Assembly: GCA_030530385.1 (NCBI GenBank)
Contig: JAUMVB010000003.1
Coordinates: 18,341-82,340, forward strand
DNA from: a bacterium
GTDB lineage: Bacteria > Patescibacteriota > Saccharimonadia > Saccharimonadales > Saccharimonadaceae
Direction of reading: 5' to 3'
DNA: 64,000 nucleotides
Below the pieces are notes generated by a model, which was not told where the DNA came from, made no database searches, and worked only from the letters and a program-made list of their open reading frames with translations. How positions within the stretch are numbered: the first letter of the stretch is position 1; the number at the start of each line of letters is the position of its first letter. This document shows positions 56,598 through 64,000 of this stretch, piece after piece. The position numbers were made by a program, and so were the translations under genes.

Positions 56598-59495
56598 ATG
56601 AAATTTCAAGCAAATTCAAGAAGACGAGCAAAAGAATATGAAGCTGATGTTTTGGCGCGTTGGAAAGCAGAAAAAACTTTCGAGCAATCAGTTGAAAACC
56701 GTAGCGAAGATAACGCTTTCGTGTTTTATGATGGCCCTCCTTTTATCACCGGTGTGCCGCATCACGGAACACTTCTTAGTTCAATTGTAAAAGACGTCGT
56801 TCCGCGCTACCAAACGATGCTTGGCAAGCGAGTCGAACGCCGTTGGGGTTGGGATACGCACGGTCTGCCGGCAGAAAACTTTGTTGAGAAAAAACTCGGT
56901 ATCACTTCTCGGCACGAAGTTGGTGAAAAAATTTCACTTGCCGAATATATCACAACTGCGCGTGAAAGTATGGTTTCGAATGCCGCGCTTTGGGAAAATA
57001 CGATTGATCGCATTGGTCGTTGGGTTGAATTTAAAAATGCTTACAAAACGATGGATAAAGATTTTATGGAGTCTGTTTGGTGGGCGTTTAAAACTCTTTA
57101 CGAAAAGGGTAAAATTTACGAAGGTGAACGCGTTCTAATGTATGACACGGCGTGGGCAACTCCACTTTCGAAAAGTGAAGTTACAATGGATAATGACGCC
57201 TATAAAACAGTGACTGATCCAAGCGTTTTTGTGAAGTTTTGGCTTAAAGATTTTGAAGACGCAGAAGGCTCATGTGATAAAACTGCAATGCTCGCTTGGA
57301 CAACGACTCCTTGGACTTTGCCTGCCAATATGGGCTTGTTTGTTAATCCTGAAATCACTTACGCAAAAGTAAAAGTTGGTGATGAATTCTTTATTCTAGC
57401 AAAAGACTTGCTTGAAAAAGTTTTTGTTGACGAGAAAAAGCAACCGATTCTTTTCGAAATTGTTAATTTGATCGATGGTGCGGAATTAGTTGGCTTGAGC
57501 TACGAACCACTTTTCGAAGATTCGAAATATTCTGGTGAAGGTGAAGAGAACGCCTATAAAGTCTGGGGTGCAGATTATGTTTCTCTTGAAAGCGGAACGG
57601 GAATTGTTCACTCCGCACCAGCTTATGGTGAAGAAGATTTTAACTTTGGTAAAAAATATGGAATTCCAGTTTTTCACGTTCTTGATGAATATGGAAAATA
57701 CCTTCACGGTGAATTTGCCTGTGAAGATGTGTGGGAATTTAATAAGCCATTAGCGAAAATATTAAAAGAGCGTGGTGTAGTTTGGAAGATCGATTACATT
57801 CGTCACGAGTATCCGCACAATCCACGCACTGGCCAGCGCTTAATGTATCGAGCTCACCCAAGTTGGTTCTTTGATATTCAAGGTCAAAAAGAATTAATGC
57901 TTGAGCAAAATGAAAATATCAACTGGTTCCCAGCGCACTTGAAACACGGTCGTTTCGAAAAAAATCTTGAAGCTGCACCAGATTGGAATCTATCACGCGA
58001 TCGTTTTTGGGCGACAGCAATGCCAGTTTGGAAATCCGAAAGCGGTAAAATCCGTGTGGTTGGTTCTTATGCTGAACTTAAAGAGTTGAGCGGTGTCGAG
58101 CTTGAAGATTACCATCGTCCTTGGGTTGATGATATCACGTTCGAAATTGATGGCGAAAAATACACTCGAATTGATAAAGTGCTTGATTGTTGGTTTGAAA
58201 GTGGCTCGATGCCATTTGCGCAGTTCCATTATCCGTTCGAAAATAAAGAGAAGTTCGAAAAGAATTTCCCAGGTGATTTTATTGTTGAATATATTGGCCA
58301 GGTTCGTGCGTGGTTCTATTATGTTCATGCTGTAAATACTGCTTTGTTTGGTAAAAATGCCTTCAAAAATGTGATTACGACCGGCGTTGTTGCAGGAAAT
58401 GATGGCCGCAAGATGAGTAAATCACTTGGAAACTACACCGATCCAAACGAGCTAATGGACCAATATTCAGCCGATAGTTTGCGATTTTTGTTGCTAACGA
58501 GTCCACTTTTGAATGGTGAAGATTTTGCGCTTCACGATAAGGATGTTTCAGATGTTGCGCGTAAGCTTTCAATGATTTGGAACATGTATGATTTCTTCAC
58601 GATGTACGCAAGTGTTGACGGTTGGGAATTTAACGGCGAACTCAAAGATCCTTCGAAAGATCTAGAAAATCCACTCGATAAATGGATTGTGAGTCGTGTT
58701 CATCAACTTCGAAATGAAATCACTGAAAATATGAATGTTTATAACATTCCACGTGCGCTTGAGGGTGTTTTGCCGTTCCTAGATGATGCCTCGAACTGGT
58801 TTGTACGCCGTTCACGTCGTCGTTTCTGGAAGAGCGAGAATGGTACCGATAAACTTCAGGCCTATCAAACGCTCCACTATATTTTGAGCTATCTTGCGTT
58901 AATTCTTGCACCATTTGTGCCTTTCTTGGCGGAAGAGCTTTGGGATAAAATGGTTGGTGATGGCTCAGTTCATTTGAAAGATTGGCCAGAAGCTGGTGAG
59001 GTTGATAAGAACTTACTTGCTGAAATGGCCGAAGTTCGTGGCTATGTGAATGAAGCTCTCGCGCTTCGAGCGAAAAATGGCGTAAAAATTCGCCAGCCGC
59101 TAGCTAGCGTAAAAGTTCCGCAAAATGCAAAATCTTTTGATTTCACACCAATTTTAATGGAAGAATTAAATGTTAAAAGTGTTGAGTTTAGCGGTGAGAG
59201 CGTTGAATTTGACTTTGAGTTAACTCCCGAGCTTCGTGCAGAAGGCTTGATGCGTGAGATTATTCGCCGCATTCAGGCGGCGCGTAAAAAAGCTGGTCTA
59301 AACGTTGATGATCGAATTGAACTTAACTTTACGTCTGAAAATGGCGAGCTTATCGAAGCGTTCAAAAAATTTGAACAAGAAATTGCGAAAGAAGTTTTAG
59401 CTTCAAAAACTGAGATTTCTAACGATAAGCTTGAGTTCTCGCAAGATGTAAATATTGAGGGCGAAGAAGCTAAAATCTCTCTCCGAAAAGCATAG
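56598..59495 (+). CDS. ileS: Isoleucyl-tRNA synthetase
   Basis: 965 aa class I synthetase. The HIGH-like motif is PHHGT at 54-58 in GPPFITGVPHHGTLLSS. The editing (CP1) domain contains LAWTTTPWTLPANMGLF, and GRKMSKSLGNY is near residue 605. The anticodon-binding domain lies about 680-830. The HHGT form, the SIVKDVVPRYQTMLG region and the lack of a C-terminal zinc finger point to the IleS2/eukaryotic-like type, which in other bacteria tolerates mupirocin; that tolerance is inference here. It is controlled by the T-box upstream and has an AGGAGG SD. Confidence 0.96.
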   Translation: MKFQANSRRRAKEYEADVLARWKAEKTFEQSVENRSEDNAFVFYDGPPFITGVPHHGTLLSSIVKDVVPRYQTMLGKRVERRWGWDTHGLPAENFVEKKLGITSRHEVGEKISLAEYITTARESMVSNAALWENTIDRIGRWVEFKNAYKTMDKDFMESVWWAFKTLYEKGKIYEGERVLMYDTAWATPLSKSEVTMDNDAYKTVTDPSVFVKFWLKDFEDAEGSCDKTAMLAWTTTPWTLPANMGLFVNPEITYAKVKVGDEFFILAKDLLEKVFVDEKKQPILFEIVNLIDGAELVGLSYEPLFEDSKYSGEGEENAYKVWGADYVSLESGTGIVHSAPAYGEEDFNFGKKYGIPVFHVLDEYGKYLHGEFACEDVWEFNKPLAKILKERGVVWKIDYIRHEYPHNPRTGQRLMYRAHPSWFFDIQGQKELMLEQNENINWFPAHLKHGRFEKNLEAAPDWNLSRDRFWATAMPVWKSESGKIRVVGSYAELKELSGVELEDYHRPWVDDITFEIDGEKYTRIDKVLDCWFESGSMPFAQFHYPFENKEKFEKNFPGDFIVEYIGQVRAWFYYVHAVNTALFGKNAFKNVITTGVVAGNDGRKMSKSLGNYTDPNELMDQYSADSLRFLLLTSPLLNGEDFALHDKDVSDVARKLSMIWNMYDFFTMYASVDGWEFNGELKDPSKDLENPLDKWIVSRVHQLRNEITENMNVYNIPRALEGVLPFLDDASNWFVRRSRRRFWKSENGTDKLQAYQTLHYILSYLALILAPFVPFLAEELWDKMVGDGSVHLKDWPEAGEVDKNLLAEMAEVRGYVNEALALRAKNGVKIRQPLASVKVPQNAKSFDFTPILMEELNVKSVEFSGESVEFDFELTPELRAEGLMREIIRRIQAARKKAGLNVDDRIELNFTSENGELIEAFKKFEQEIAKEVLASKTEISNDKLEFSQDVNIEGEEAKISLRKA

Positions 59496-59527
59496 CTTAG
59501 CAAATTGTATAAAATTGTACAATATAT

Positions 59528-59565
59528 AAAAGTCCTGCAGTATTGGATCTGTAGGACTTTTAGTC
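59528..59565 (+). terminator. ileS terminator (bidirectional)
   Basis: 13-bp stem (59528-59540 with 59549-59561) with one G-U pair. It sits between convergent ileS and prmC. Confidence 0.8.
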
Positions 59566-59574
59566 ATTTATAAC

Positions 59575-60405
59575 TTATTTCGAAAAAGCAATTATATAAT
59601 CTTTTGATTTGATTTTTTGGAAGCCTAATTGAGCAGCTTTTTGTTCGATTTGCTCAAACTGTTGAAGGTCAGCTTCTAGGATAATTGTTCGAAGATTGGG
59701 GAGAAATTGCGCTTGCTCAAGAAGTGAGAAGATTAATTCTAAGCCATTTTTTTCGGCATATAGAGCGATTTGCGGCTCGTGATGTAGTTCGTTTTGAGCT
59801 TCAAAATTAACCCAGTTTCGATCAACATAAGGTAAATTAGCTGTTAATATTGTGATTTGAGATAATATTTCGCTGGGGATTTTGTCTAATAAGTTGCTTT
59901 CAAAAAGCTGAAGTTCTTTTCCGGTGAGCCTTTTGGTATTTAAGTTTGCAACAGCTAAAGCGTGAAGTGAAATATCGCTTGCAAAAATTTCAACAGTTTT
60001 CGGGAGTTCAAGTTTTAAAGTGATGGGGATAATTCCTGATCCTGTACCAACATCGAGAATTTTATCGTCATTCTGGGTGAGTTCTTTTGTAGCTTCAATC
60101 AGAGTTTCAGTTTCAGGGCGAGGGACGAGCACTGATTCGTTAATATAAAATTTTCTTCCAAAAAATTCTTTTTCGTTAAAAATGTAGGCCAAAGGAACTC
60201 GGTTTAAGCGTTTGTTGAGCCAATTATTGGCATGAAAAACTTGCTGGCGCGTTAGTCTTCGGTTTGGATAAGCATGGAGAGTCGTACGCTCTGTGTCTAG
60301 GACTCTTGCTAAAATTAGCTCAGCATCAAGATCTGCGCTTGCTATTTCGGCATTTTTTAGCTTTTGACTTGCGGATTGTAGCCAGGATTTTACATTTTCT
60401 CGCAT
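59575..60405 (-). CDS. prmC: Release-factor glutamine methyltransferase
   Basis: 276 aa. The N-terminal helical domain is about 1-75. The SAM-binding motif is KILDVGTGSGIIPI, and the catalytic NPPY motif appears as NLPYVD with Leu at the second position. EPQIALYAEKNGLELI is the PrmC C-terminal signature. It methylates the Gln of the GGQ loop in RF1 and RF2. It lies 5 bases after prfA, the classical prfA-prmC pair. Confidence 0.93.
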   Translation of the reverse strand: MRENVKSWLQSASQKLKNAEIASADLDAELILARVLDTERTTLHAYPNRRLTRQQVFHANNWLNKRLNRVPLAYIFNEKEFFGRKFYINESVLVPRPETETLIEATKELTQNDDKILDVGTGSGIIPITLKLELPKTVEIFASDISLHALAVANLNTKRLTGKELQLFESNLLDKIPSEILSQITILTANLPYVDRNWVNFEAQNELHHEPQIALYAEKNGLELIFSLLEQAQFLPNLRTIILEADLQQFEQIEQKAAQLGFQKIKSKDYIIAFSK

Positions 60406-60410
60406 ATAAA

Positions 60411-61490
60411 TTAATTTTGCTCCGATGCGTTGGCGGCGAGCATTTCAAGCTCTGCAGCTTGAAGATGGTCGAATAGGTCAGAGATTTGACCATTCATAGC
60501 ACCTGGAATATTACTGCGTGAAAAGCCGATTCGATGGTCGGTGATACGATCTTGCGGGAAGTTGTAGGTTCGAATTTTTTCTGAACGATCTCCTGATCCA
60601 ATTAGACTGCGGCGTTCGGCAATAAGTTTGGCGTTTTCTTCATCGATTTTAGCTTGAAGTAGTCGTGCGCGCAAAATTCCAAGGGCTTTCTCTTTGTTCT
60701 TAATTTGCGATTTTTCATCTTGGTTTGTAACCACCATACCAGTTGGAATGTGAGTGATTCGCACAGCGGAATCAGTCGTATTTACGCTTTGGCCACCATG
60801 TCCGCCCGAACGATAAACATCAATTCGCAAATCATTTGGATTGATTTCAATATCAGCTTCTTCAGCTTCGGGCAAAACTGCTACTGTTACGGTTGAAGTG
60901 TGAATTCGCCCCTGAGATTCGGTGGCTGGAATGCGCTGAACTCGATGAACGCCACTTTCGAATTTTAGTTTTGAGTAAGGAGCATCGCCTTTTACCCCAA
61001 AAACAACTTCTTTATAGCCGCCAGCATCGTTGGCAGATTCGCTCAAAAGTTCGGTTTTCAAGCCATTTTGCTCACAATATCGCAAATACATTCGGTAAAG
61101 TTCACTCGCAAAAAGGGAAGCTTCATCGCCGCCAGCTCCTGCACGGATTTCAACAATTACGTTCTTTTCATCATTTGGATCTTTAGGAAGAAGCATTTCG
61201 AAAAGATCTTGCTCAAGATTGGCAAGTTTTTCTTCGCTTTCGGCAATTTCCATTTTGGCAAGTTCTGCGAGTTCGCCAGTTTCGAGGCTAGCAAGTTCGC
61301 GTGCTTCTTCGATATTTTTTTCAAGATTTTCACGCATTTCACCACGTTCAATAATTTTTTCAAGTTCGGTGAATCGCTTATTTTTGGCAGAAAAATCAGG
61401 TGAAGAATAAGCGTTTGGCTCGCTCAAAAAAGCCTGAATTTCTTCGCGCTCAGTTTTAAGTTTTTCAAGATTTAAATCAATTTTTGGCAT
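60411..61490 (-). CDS. prfA: Peptide chain release factor 1
   Basis: 359 aa, usual length. The stop-codon recognition motif PxT is PAT in [14 protein letters not shown], and the GGQ loop is in [14 protein letters not shown]. It reads UAA and UAG. A TATAAT on the minus strand (61499-61504) ends 8 bases before the ATG, so the prfA-prmC message is nearly leaderless. With RF2 encoded at 33590, all three stop codons are served. Confidence 0.96.
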   Translation of the reverse strand: MPKIDLNLEKLKTEREEIQAFLSEPNAYSSPDFSAKNKRFTELEKIIERGEMRENLEKNIEEARELASLETGELAELAKMEIAESEEKLANLEQDLFEMLLPKDPNDEKNVIVEIRAGAGGDEASLFASELYRMYLRYCEQNGLKTELLSESANDAGGYKEVVFGVKGDAPYSKLKFESGVHRVQRIPATESQGRIHTSTVTVAVLPEAEEADIEINPNDLRIDVYRSGGHGGQSVNTTDSAVRITHIPTGMVVTNQDEKSQIKNKEKALGILRARLLQAKIDEENAKLIAERRSLIGSGDRSEKIRTYNFPQDRITDHRIGFSRSNIPGAMNGQISDLFDHLQAAELEMLAANASEQN

Positions 61491-61498
61491 ATGAAATA

Positions 61499-61504
61499 AT
61501 TATA
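61499..61504 (-). promoter_or_regulatory. prfA -10 box
   Basis: TATAAT on the minus strand, 8 bases before the prfA ATG. The -35 is weak. Confidence 0.6.
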
Positions 61505-61530
61505 CCAAAAAGTTGCTCAAAAGGGAAATG

Positions 61531-61559
61531 TTGAACTGCTGTTACGTTTATGGTAATAT
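61531..61559 (+). promoter_or_regulatory. ung promoter (leaderless)
   Basis: TTGAAC (61531-61536), 17-bp spacer, TAATAT (61554-61559), 6 bases before the ATG. Confidence 0.75.
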
Positions 61560-61565
61560 TCTTGT

Positions 61566-62228
61566 ATGAAAATTAATTCTTGGCGTGAATTTATTGAGGC
61601 CGAAGCCGAAAAGCCGTATTTTAAAAAGTTGTGGCAAAAAGTTGAACATGAACGTATTTCGAAAGAGGTTTTTCCTGTAAGAGAAGAGATTTTTTCTTGT
61701 TTTGACAAATGCCCGCTTGAAAAAACTAAGGTTGTGATTATTGGTCAAGATCCTTATCATGGAGAAGGGCAAGCGCACGGCATGAGTTTTTCGGTTAAAA
61801 AAGGTGTTAAAATTCCACCAAGTTTGCAAAATATTTATAAAGAACTTCAAAGCGATTTGGGAATTGAGCCAGCTAATGATGGTTTTTTAGAATCTTGGGC
61901 GAAGCAAGGTGTTTTACTGCTAAACACTTCTTTCAGTGTTGAAAAAGGTAAGCCAGCCAGCCACGCAAATTTTGGCTGGATGGAATTTTCGGGACATATT
62001 CTTGATTTCTTAAATGATTTTGAAAAGCCATTAGTTTTTATTTTGTGGGGAGTGCACGCACAAAAAATTGGAGCTCGAATAACTAATCCAAAACATCTTA
62101 AAATTGAGAGTGCACATCCTTCACCATTTTCGGCTCAGCGTGGATTCTTTGGATCAAGGCCTTTTTCGAAAGCGAACAAATTTTTAGAACAAAATGGAGA
62201 AGATCCGATTAATTGGCGAGTAGAATAG
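61566..62228 (+). CDS. ung: Uracil-DNA glycosylase
   Basis: 220 aa family-1 UDG. The water-activating motif is GQDPYHG with Asp62. LLLNTSFSVEKGKPASH contains the uracil-recognition Asn. The DNA-intercalation loop HPSPFSAQRGFFGSRPFSKAN carries the catalytic His. It removes uracil from DNA at the start of base-excision repair. It is divergent from prfA, convergent with rpmE and predicted leaderless. Confidence 0.97.
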   Translation: MKINSWREFIEAEAEKPYFKKLWQKVEHERISKEVFPVREEIFSCFDKCPLEKTKVVIIGQDPYHGEGQAHGMSFSVKKGVKIPPSLQNIYKELQSDLGIEPANDGFLESWAKQGVLLLNTSFSVEKGKPASHANFGWMEFSGHILDFLNDFEKPLVFILWGVHAQKIGARITNPKHLKIESAHPSPFSAQRGFFGSRPFSKANKFLEQNGEDPINWRVE

Positions 62229-62236
62229 TAAAATAA

Positions 62237-62264
62237 AAAATCTCGCAACTAAATGCGAGATTTT
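62237..62264. terminator. Bidirectional terminator between ung and rpmE
   Basis: Perfect 11-bp stem AAAATCTCGCA/TGCGAGATTTT with A and T runs on both sides. Confidence 0.88.
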
Positions 62265-62278
62265 CGTTTTTAGATGAA

Positions 62279-62599
62279 TTATCGTTCAGCTTTTTTAGCT
62301 TTTTCGGCAGCTTGTTTTTTGGCTTTGTTTGCCAAAGCAGCTTTGCGAGCTTCTGCCATTTCTTGGGCTCGCTTAAAGCGATCAACGCGACCTTCGGTGT
62401 CGATGATTTTTTCTTCACCAGTAAAAAATGGGTGAGAAGCACTCGAGATGTGCATTTTTACAAGTGGGTATTCGTTGCCGTCTTCCCATTTGATAGTTTC
62501 TTTTGAATCTGCTGTTGAGCGAGTCAAGAAAGCAAATCCAGCCACCTCGTCGCTAAATACGACAGGGCGATATTCGGTTGGATGTAAATTCTTTTTCAT
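62279..62599 (-). CDS. rpmE2: 50S ribosomal protein L31, type B
   Basis: 106 aa. The core, [21 protein letters not shown] then [20 protein letters not shown], is L31. It lacks the CxxC zinc cysteines, so it is the zinc-independent type B (C-minus). A Lys/Ala-rich C-terminal tail of about 30 residues extends it beyond the usual 80-90 aa. On the minus strand a TAAAAT lies 9 bases before the ATG, with an AAGG in between. Zinc-free L31 is often used under zinc limitation; here it may be the only copy. Confidence 0.92.
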   Translation of the reverse strand: MKKNLHPTEYRPVVFSDEVAGFAFLTRSTADSKETIKWEDGNEYPLVKMHISSASHPFFTGEEKIIDTEGRVDRFKRAQEMAEARKAALANKAKKQAAEKAKKAER

Positions 62600-62745
62600 A
62601 ACCTTCTAATTTTAGCAGATAATTCAAGTAAAATCAATAACAAAAATTAAAGTACGAATAGATATTATAAAACATTAAGCTCATGCTTGCAAATAGTTTG
62701 CGAATGATGTAATTTGATAGTGTAATATAAAATTAAAGGAGTTTT

Positions 62746-63945
62746 ATGAAGAATAAAATTATAATTCCAGCTGTCGTTGCGGTGTTTGCGATTTCTGGAG
62801 TAAGTACGGTGGGTTCTGGACTTCAGGCTTATGCATTGACGCCGGAAGAGGAACAAATTACTTATGTTGCTACCATCGAAGGGCAGCTTAAGATTCTTGA
62901 GAAGTCAATCGCTCAAGCAAAAGATTTAGATACTGCATACAAATATGTCACTGATTATGAAAGTGCTGTTCAGGAAAGTTTAATTCCATTAACCGCAGCT
63001 AACAGGCTTATTGTACAAAATTCTATTAAATTACTAAAACAAAAGATAAATAATTTGAAAGCTAATAATGCGGCTCAGGCGGCTAAATCATCGAACGATA
63101 ATTTGCGCCAAGAAGTTAGAAATGAAATTGCTGCGTTGAAGAACGACATTCAAAATACAAATAATCGAATCGCTCAAGAAAAAGATGGTATCATCAACTA
63201 CGTTAAAACTGAAAAAGACGGTATCATCAAGCACGTAGCTCAAGAAAAAGATGGTATCATCAAACATGTTGGAGCTCAGAAGGCTGAAGTTGAAGCACAG
63301 ATCGAAAAAACAAAAGCGGAAGTTGAAGATCAAATTAAAAAAGCAAAAACTGAATTTACAGCTAAAATTAAGGATCTAGAAAAGAAAATTGCTGAGTTGG
63401 AAGCCAAAAATAATTCTCAAGATGATGAGATTAAAGCTTTGAAAGCTGAATTAGCATCTGTGCGAAATTCTGTTTCAGAACTCGACAAAAAACTTGACAG
63501 CTTTAAAGCTGAGCTTAATAAAGAGATTAAATCTCTCAAAGCAGAGCTTGACGACAAAATTAATAATCTCAAGAAAGAACTTAATGTTGTAAAGAGTAGT
63601 ATAACTGAATTACAAGATGATGTTGACGACTTGTTTGAAGAAATTGATTATATTTGGGCAGAAATCGACGACCTTCTCAAGAAAATTAAAACTGAATCTC
63701 TAGAGGCTGAAAAACGAGCTAATGAATACACTAATTCAAAAATAGCAGAGTTAGCTTCACGAATCGAAAACAACTTGAACGAACGATTTGGTAAAGTTGA
63801 TAAGCAAATTGCAAAACTTAACTTTAAGGGTCTTACAGCCCCAAACACTGGTGTAGAAAGACAGAATTCTAATGCATTACTTGCGTTGAGCTCTATGATT
63901 CTAACTTTGATCAGTAGTGCAGTTGCTATTCGAAAGAAGTTTTAA
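62746..63945 (+). CDS. Coiled-coil surface protein with APNTG sorting signal
   Basis: 399 aa. A signal peptide (cut near LQAYA, about residue 29) precedes a helical region and a very long coiled coil (about 100-370) of Lys/Glu/Ala heptads. Three 11-residue repeats of EKDGII(K/N)(H/Y)V type lie at 63178-63276. The C-terminus has APNTG, a hydrophobic helix and RKKF, a sortase-type signal. It should form an elongated rod on the cell surface. An AAAGGAG SD lies 5 bases before the ATG. The ligand is unknown. Confidence 0.82.
   Translation: MKNKIIIPAVVAVFAISGVSTVGSGLQAYALTPEEEQITYVATIEGQLKILEKSIAQAKDLDTAYKYVTDYESAVQESLIPLTAANRLIVQNSIKLLKQKINNLKANNAAQAAKSSNDNLRQEVRNEIAALKNDIQNTNNRIAQEKDGIINYVKTEKDGIIKHVAQEKDGIIKHVGAQKAEVEAQIEKTKAEVEDQIKKAKTEFTAKIKDLEKKIAELEAKNNSQDDEIKALKAELASVRNSVSELDKKLDSFKAELNKEIKSLKAELDDKINNLKKELNVVKSSITELQDDVDDLFEEIDYIWAEIDDLLKKIKTESLEAEKRANEYTNSKIAELASRIENNLNERFGKVDKQIAKLNFKGLTAPNTGVERQNSNALLALSSMILTLISSAVAIRKKF
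63178..63276 (+). repeat. Three tandem 33-bp repeats in the coiled-coil gene
   Basis: Units begin at 63178, 63211 and 63244, each encoding EKDGII-x-x-V plus two or three residues. They are nearly identical in the first 18 bases and diverge afterwards. Confidence 0.8.
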
Positions 63946-63965
63946 TCTAATAACTAGAAAAACGG

Positions 63966-63994
63966 AAAAGAGGTAAAAGCCTCTTTTCTTTTTG
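63966..63994 (+). terminator. Terminator of the coiled-coil surface gene
   Basis: 8-bp stem AAAAGAGG/CCTCTTTT (63966-63973 with 63980-63987) followed by CTTTTT. Confidence 0.75.
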
Positions 63995-64000
63995 CTCTAA

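Noticed and set aside
59042..59503. Two minus-strand ORFs antisense to the end of ileS
   Set aside because: They have no expression signals, and their composition is explained by the ileS coding strand.
1..64000. CRISPR array, insertion sequence, prophage or integrated element
   Set aside because: No regularly spaced direct repeats, transposase, integrase, terminase or flanking duplications were seen. The only tandem repeats are coding.

Overview
This is a low-GC, gene-dense bacterial window with about 62 coding features, most separated by tens of bases or overlapping. The gene set suggests a Patescibacteria/CPR genome, most likely Candidatus Saccharibacteria (TM7). It has cell-wall proteins with LPxTG-like sorting signals, FtsEX with a secreted CHAP hydrolase, a D-lactate-type dehydrogenase, a VirB6/TrbL-like membrane protein and many short unrecognised proteins. 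Both release factors are present (RF1 prfA and RF2 prfB) and UGA is used as a stop, so the code is the standard bacterial one and not the UGA=Gly code of Gracilibacteria/Absconditabacteria. The lineage is an inference from gene content; no rRNA lies in the window.

Layout. 1-3.1 kb: two surface proteins, the first cut by the window edge. 3.2-6.1 kb: rplU, parA-parB, lepB. 6.1-10.7 kb: membrane protein, HtrA protease, frr, RseP-like and CPBP proteases. 10.8-15.8 kb: greA, proS, two small minus-strand genes, lysS, D-2-hydroxyacid dehydrogenase. 15.9-22.2 kb: DUF2207 protein, tRNA-Val, VirB6-like protein, serS. 22.3-29.3 kb: glutaredoxin-like gene, hibernation factor, secA, M16 peptidase, murD and two small unknown genes. 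29.4-33.1 kb: PadR regulator, PspC membrane protein and a MacB-like ABC pair. 33.2-40.7 kb: mscL, prfB, unknown gene, ftsE-ftsX-CHAP hydrolase, C-terminal processing peptidase, receiver protein. 40.8-49.2 kb: rpmA, RNA methyltransferase, surface protein, xseA-xseB, histidine kinase-receiver-recO and a frameshifted surface gene. 49.2-55.7 kb: glyS, SpoU methyltransferase, CYTH protein, ftsA-ftsZ-NrdR-like-thioredoxin-like, two tiny genes. 55.8-64 kb: membrane protein, T-box leader and ileS, prfA-prmC, ung, rpmE, coiled-coil surface protein.

The strongest general signal is promoter architecture. First genes of transcription units repeatedly have a TTGAnn-17-TATAAT-like promoter whose -10 box ends only 6-10 bases before the start codon. 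This predicts leaderless mRNAs, and it decides several starts (greA, the 45314 gene, the 55774 gene). Internal genes and a minority of lead genes use ordinary Shine-Dalgarno sites.

The most notable loci are a G9 tract filling half of the 17-bp promoter spacer of one surface-protein gene; a surface-protein gene broken by one extra A in an A6 run; a T-box riboswitch before ileS with a very short Stem I carrying an AUC specifier; a 46-codon gene with a consensus promoter, 5' hairpin, strong SD and terminator; and an NrdR homologue that has lost its zinc-ribbon cysteines. No CRISPR array, insertion sequence, prophage, sortase or complete secretion system was seen. Two stretches of about 300 bases lack protein genes: 17649-17971 (terminators and tRNA-Val) and 56311-56597 (promoter and T-box).
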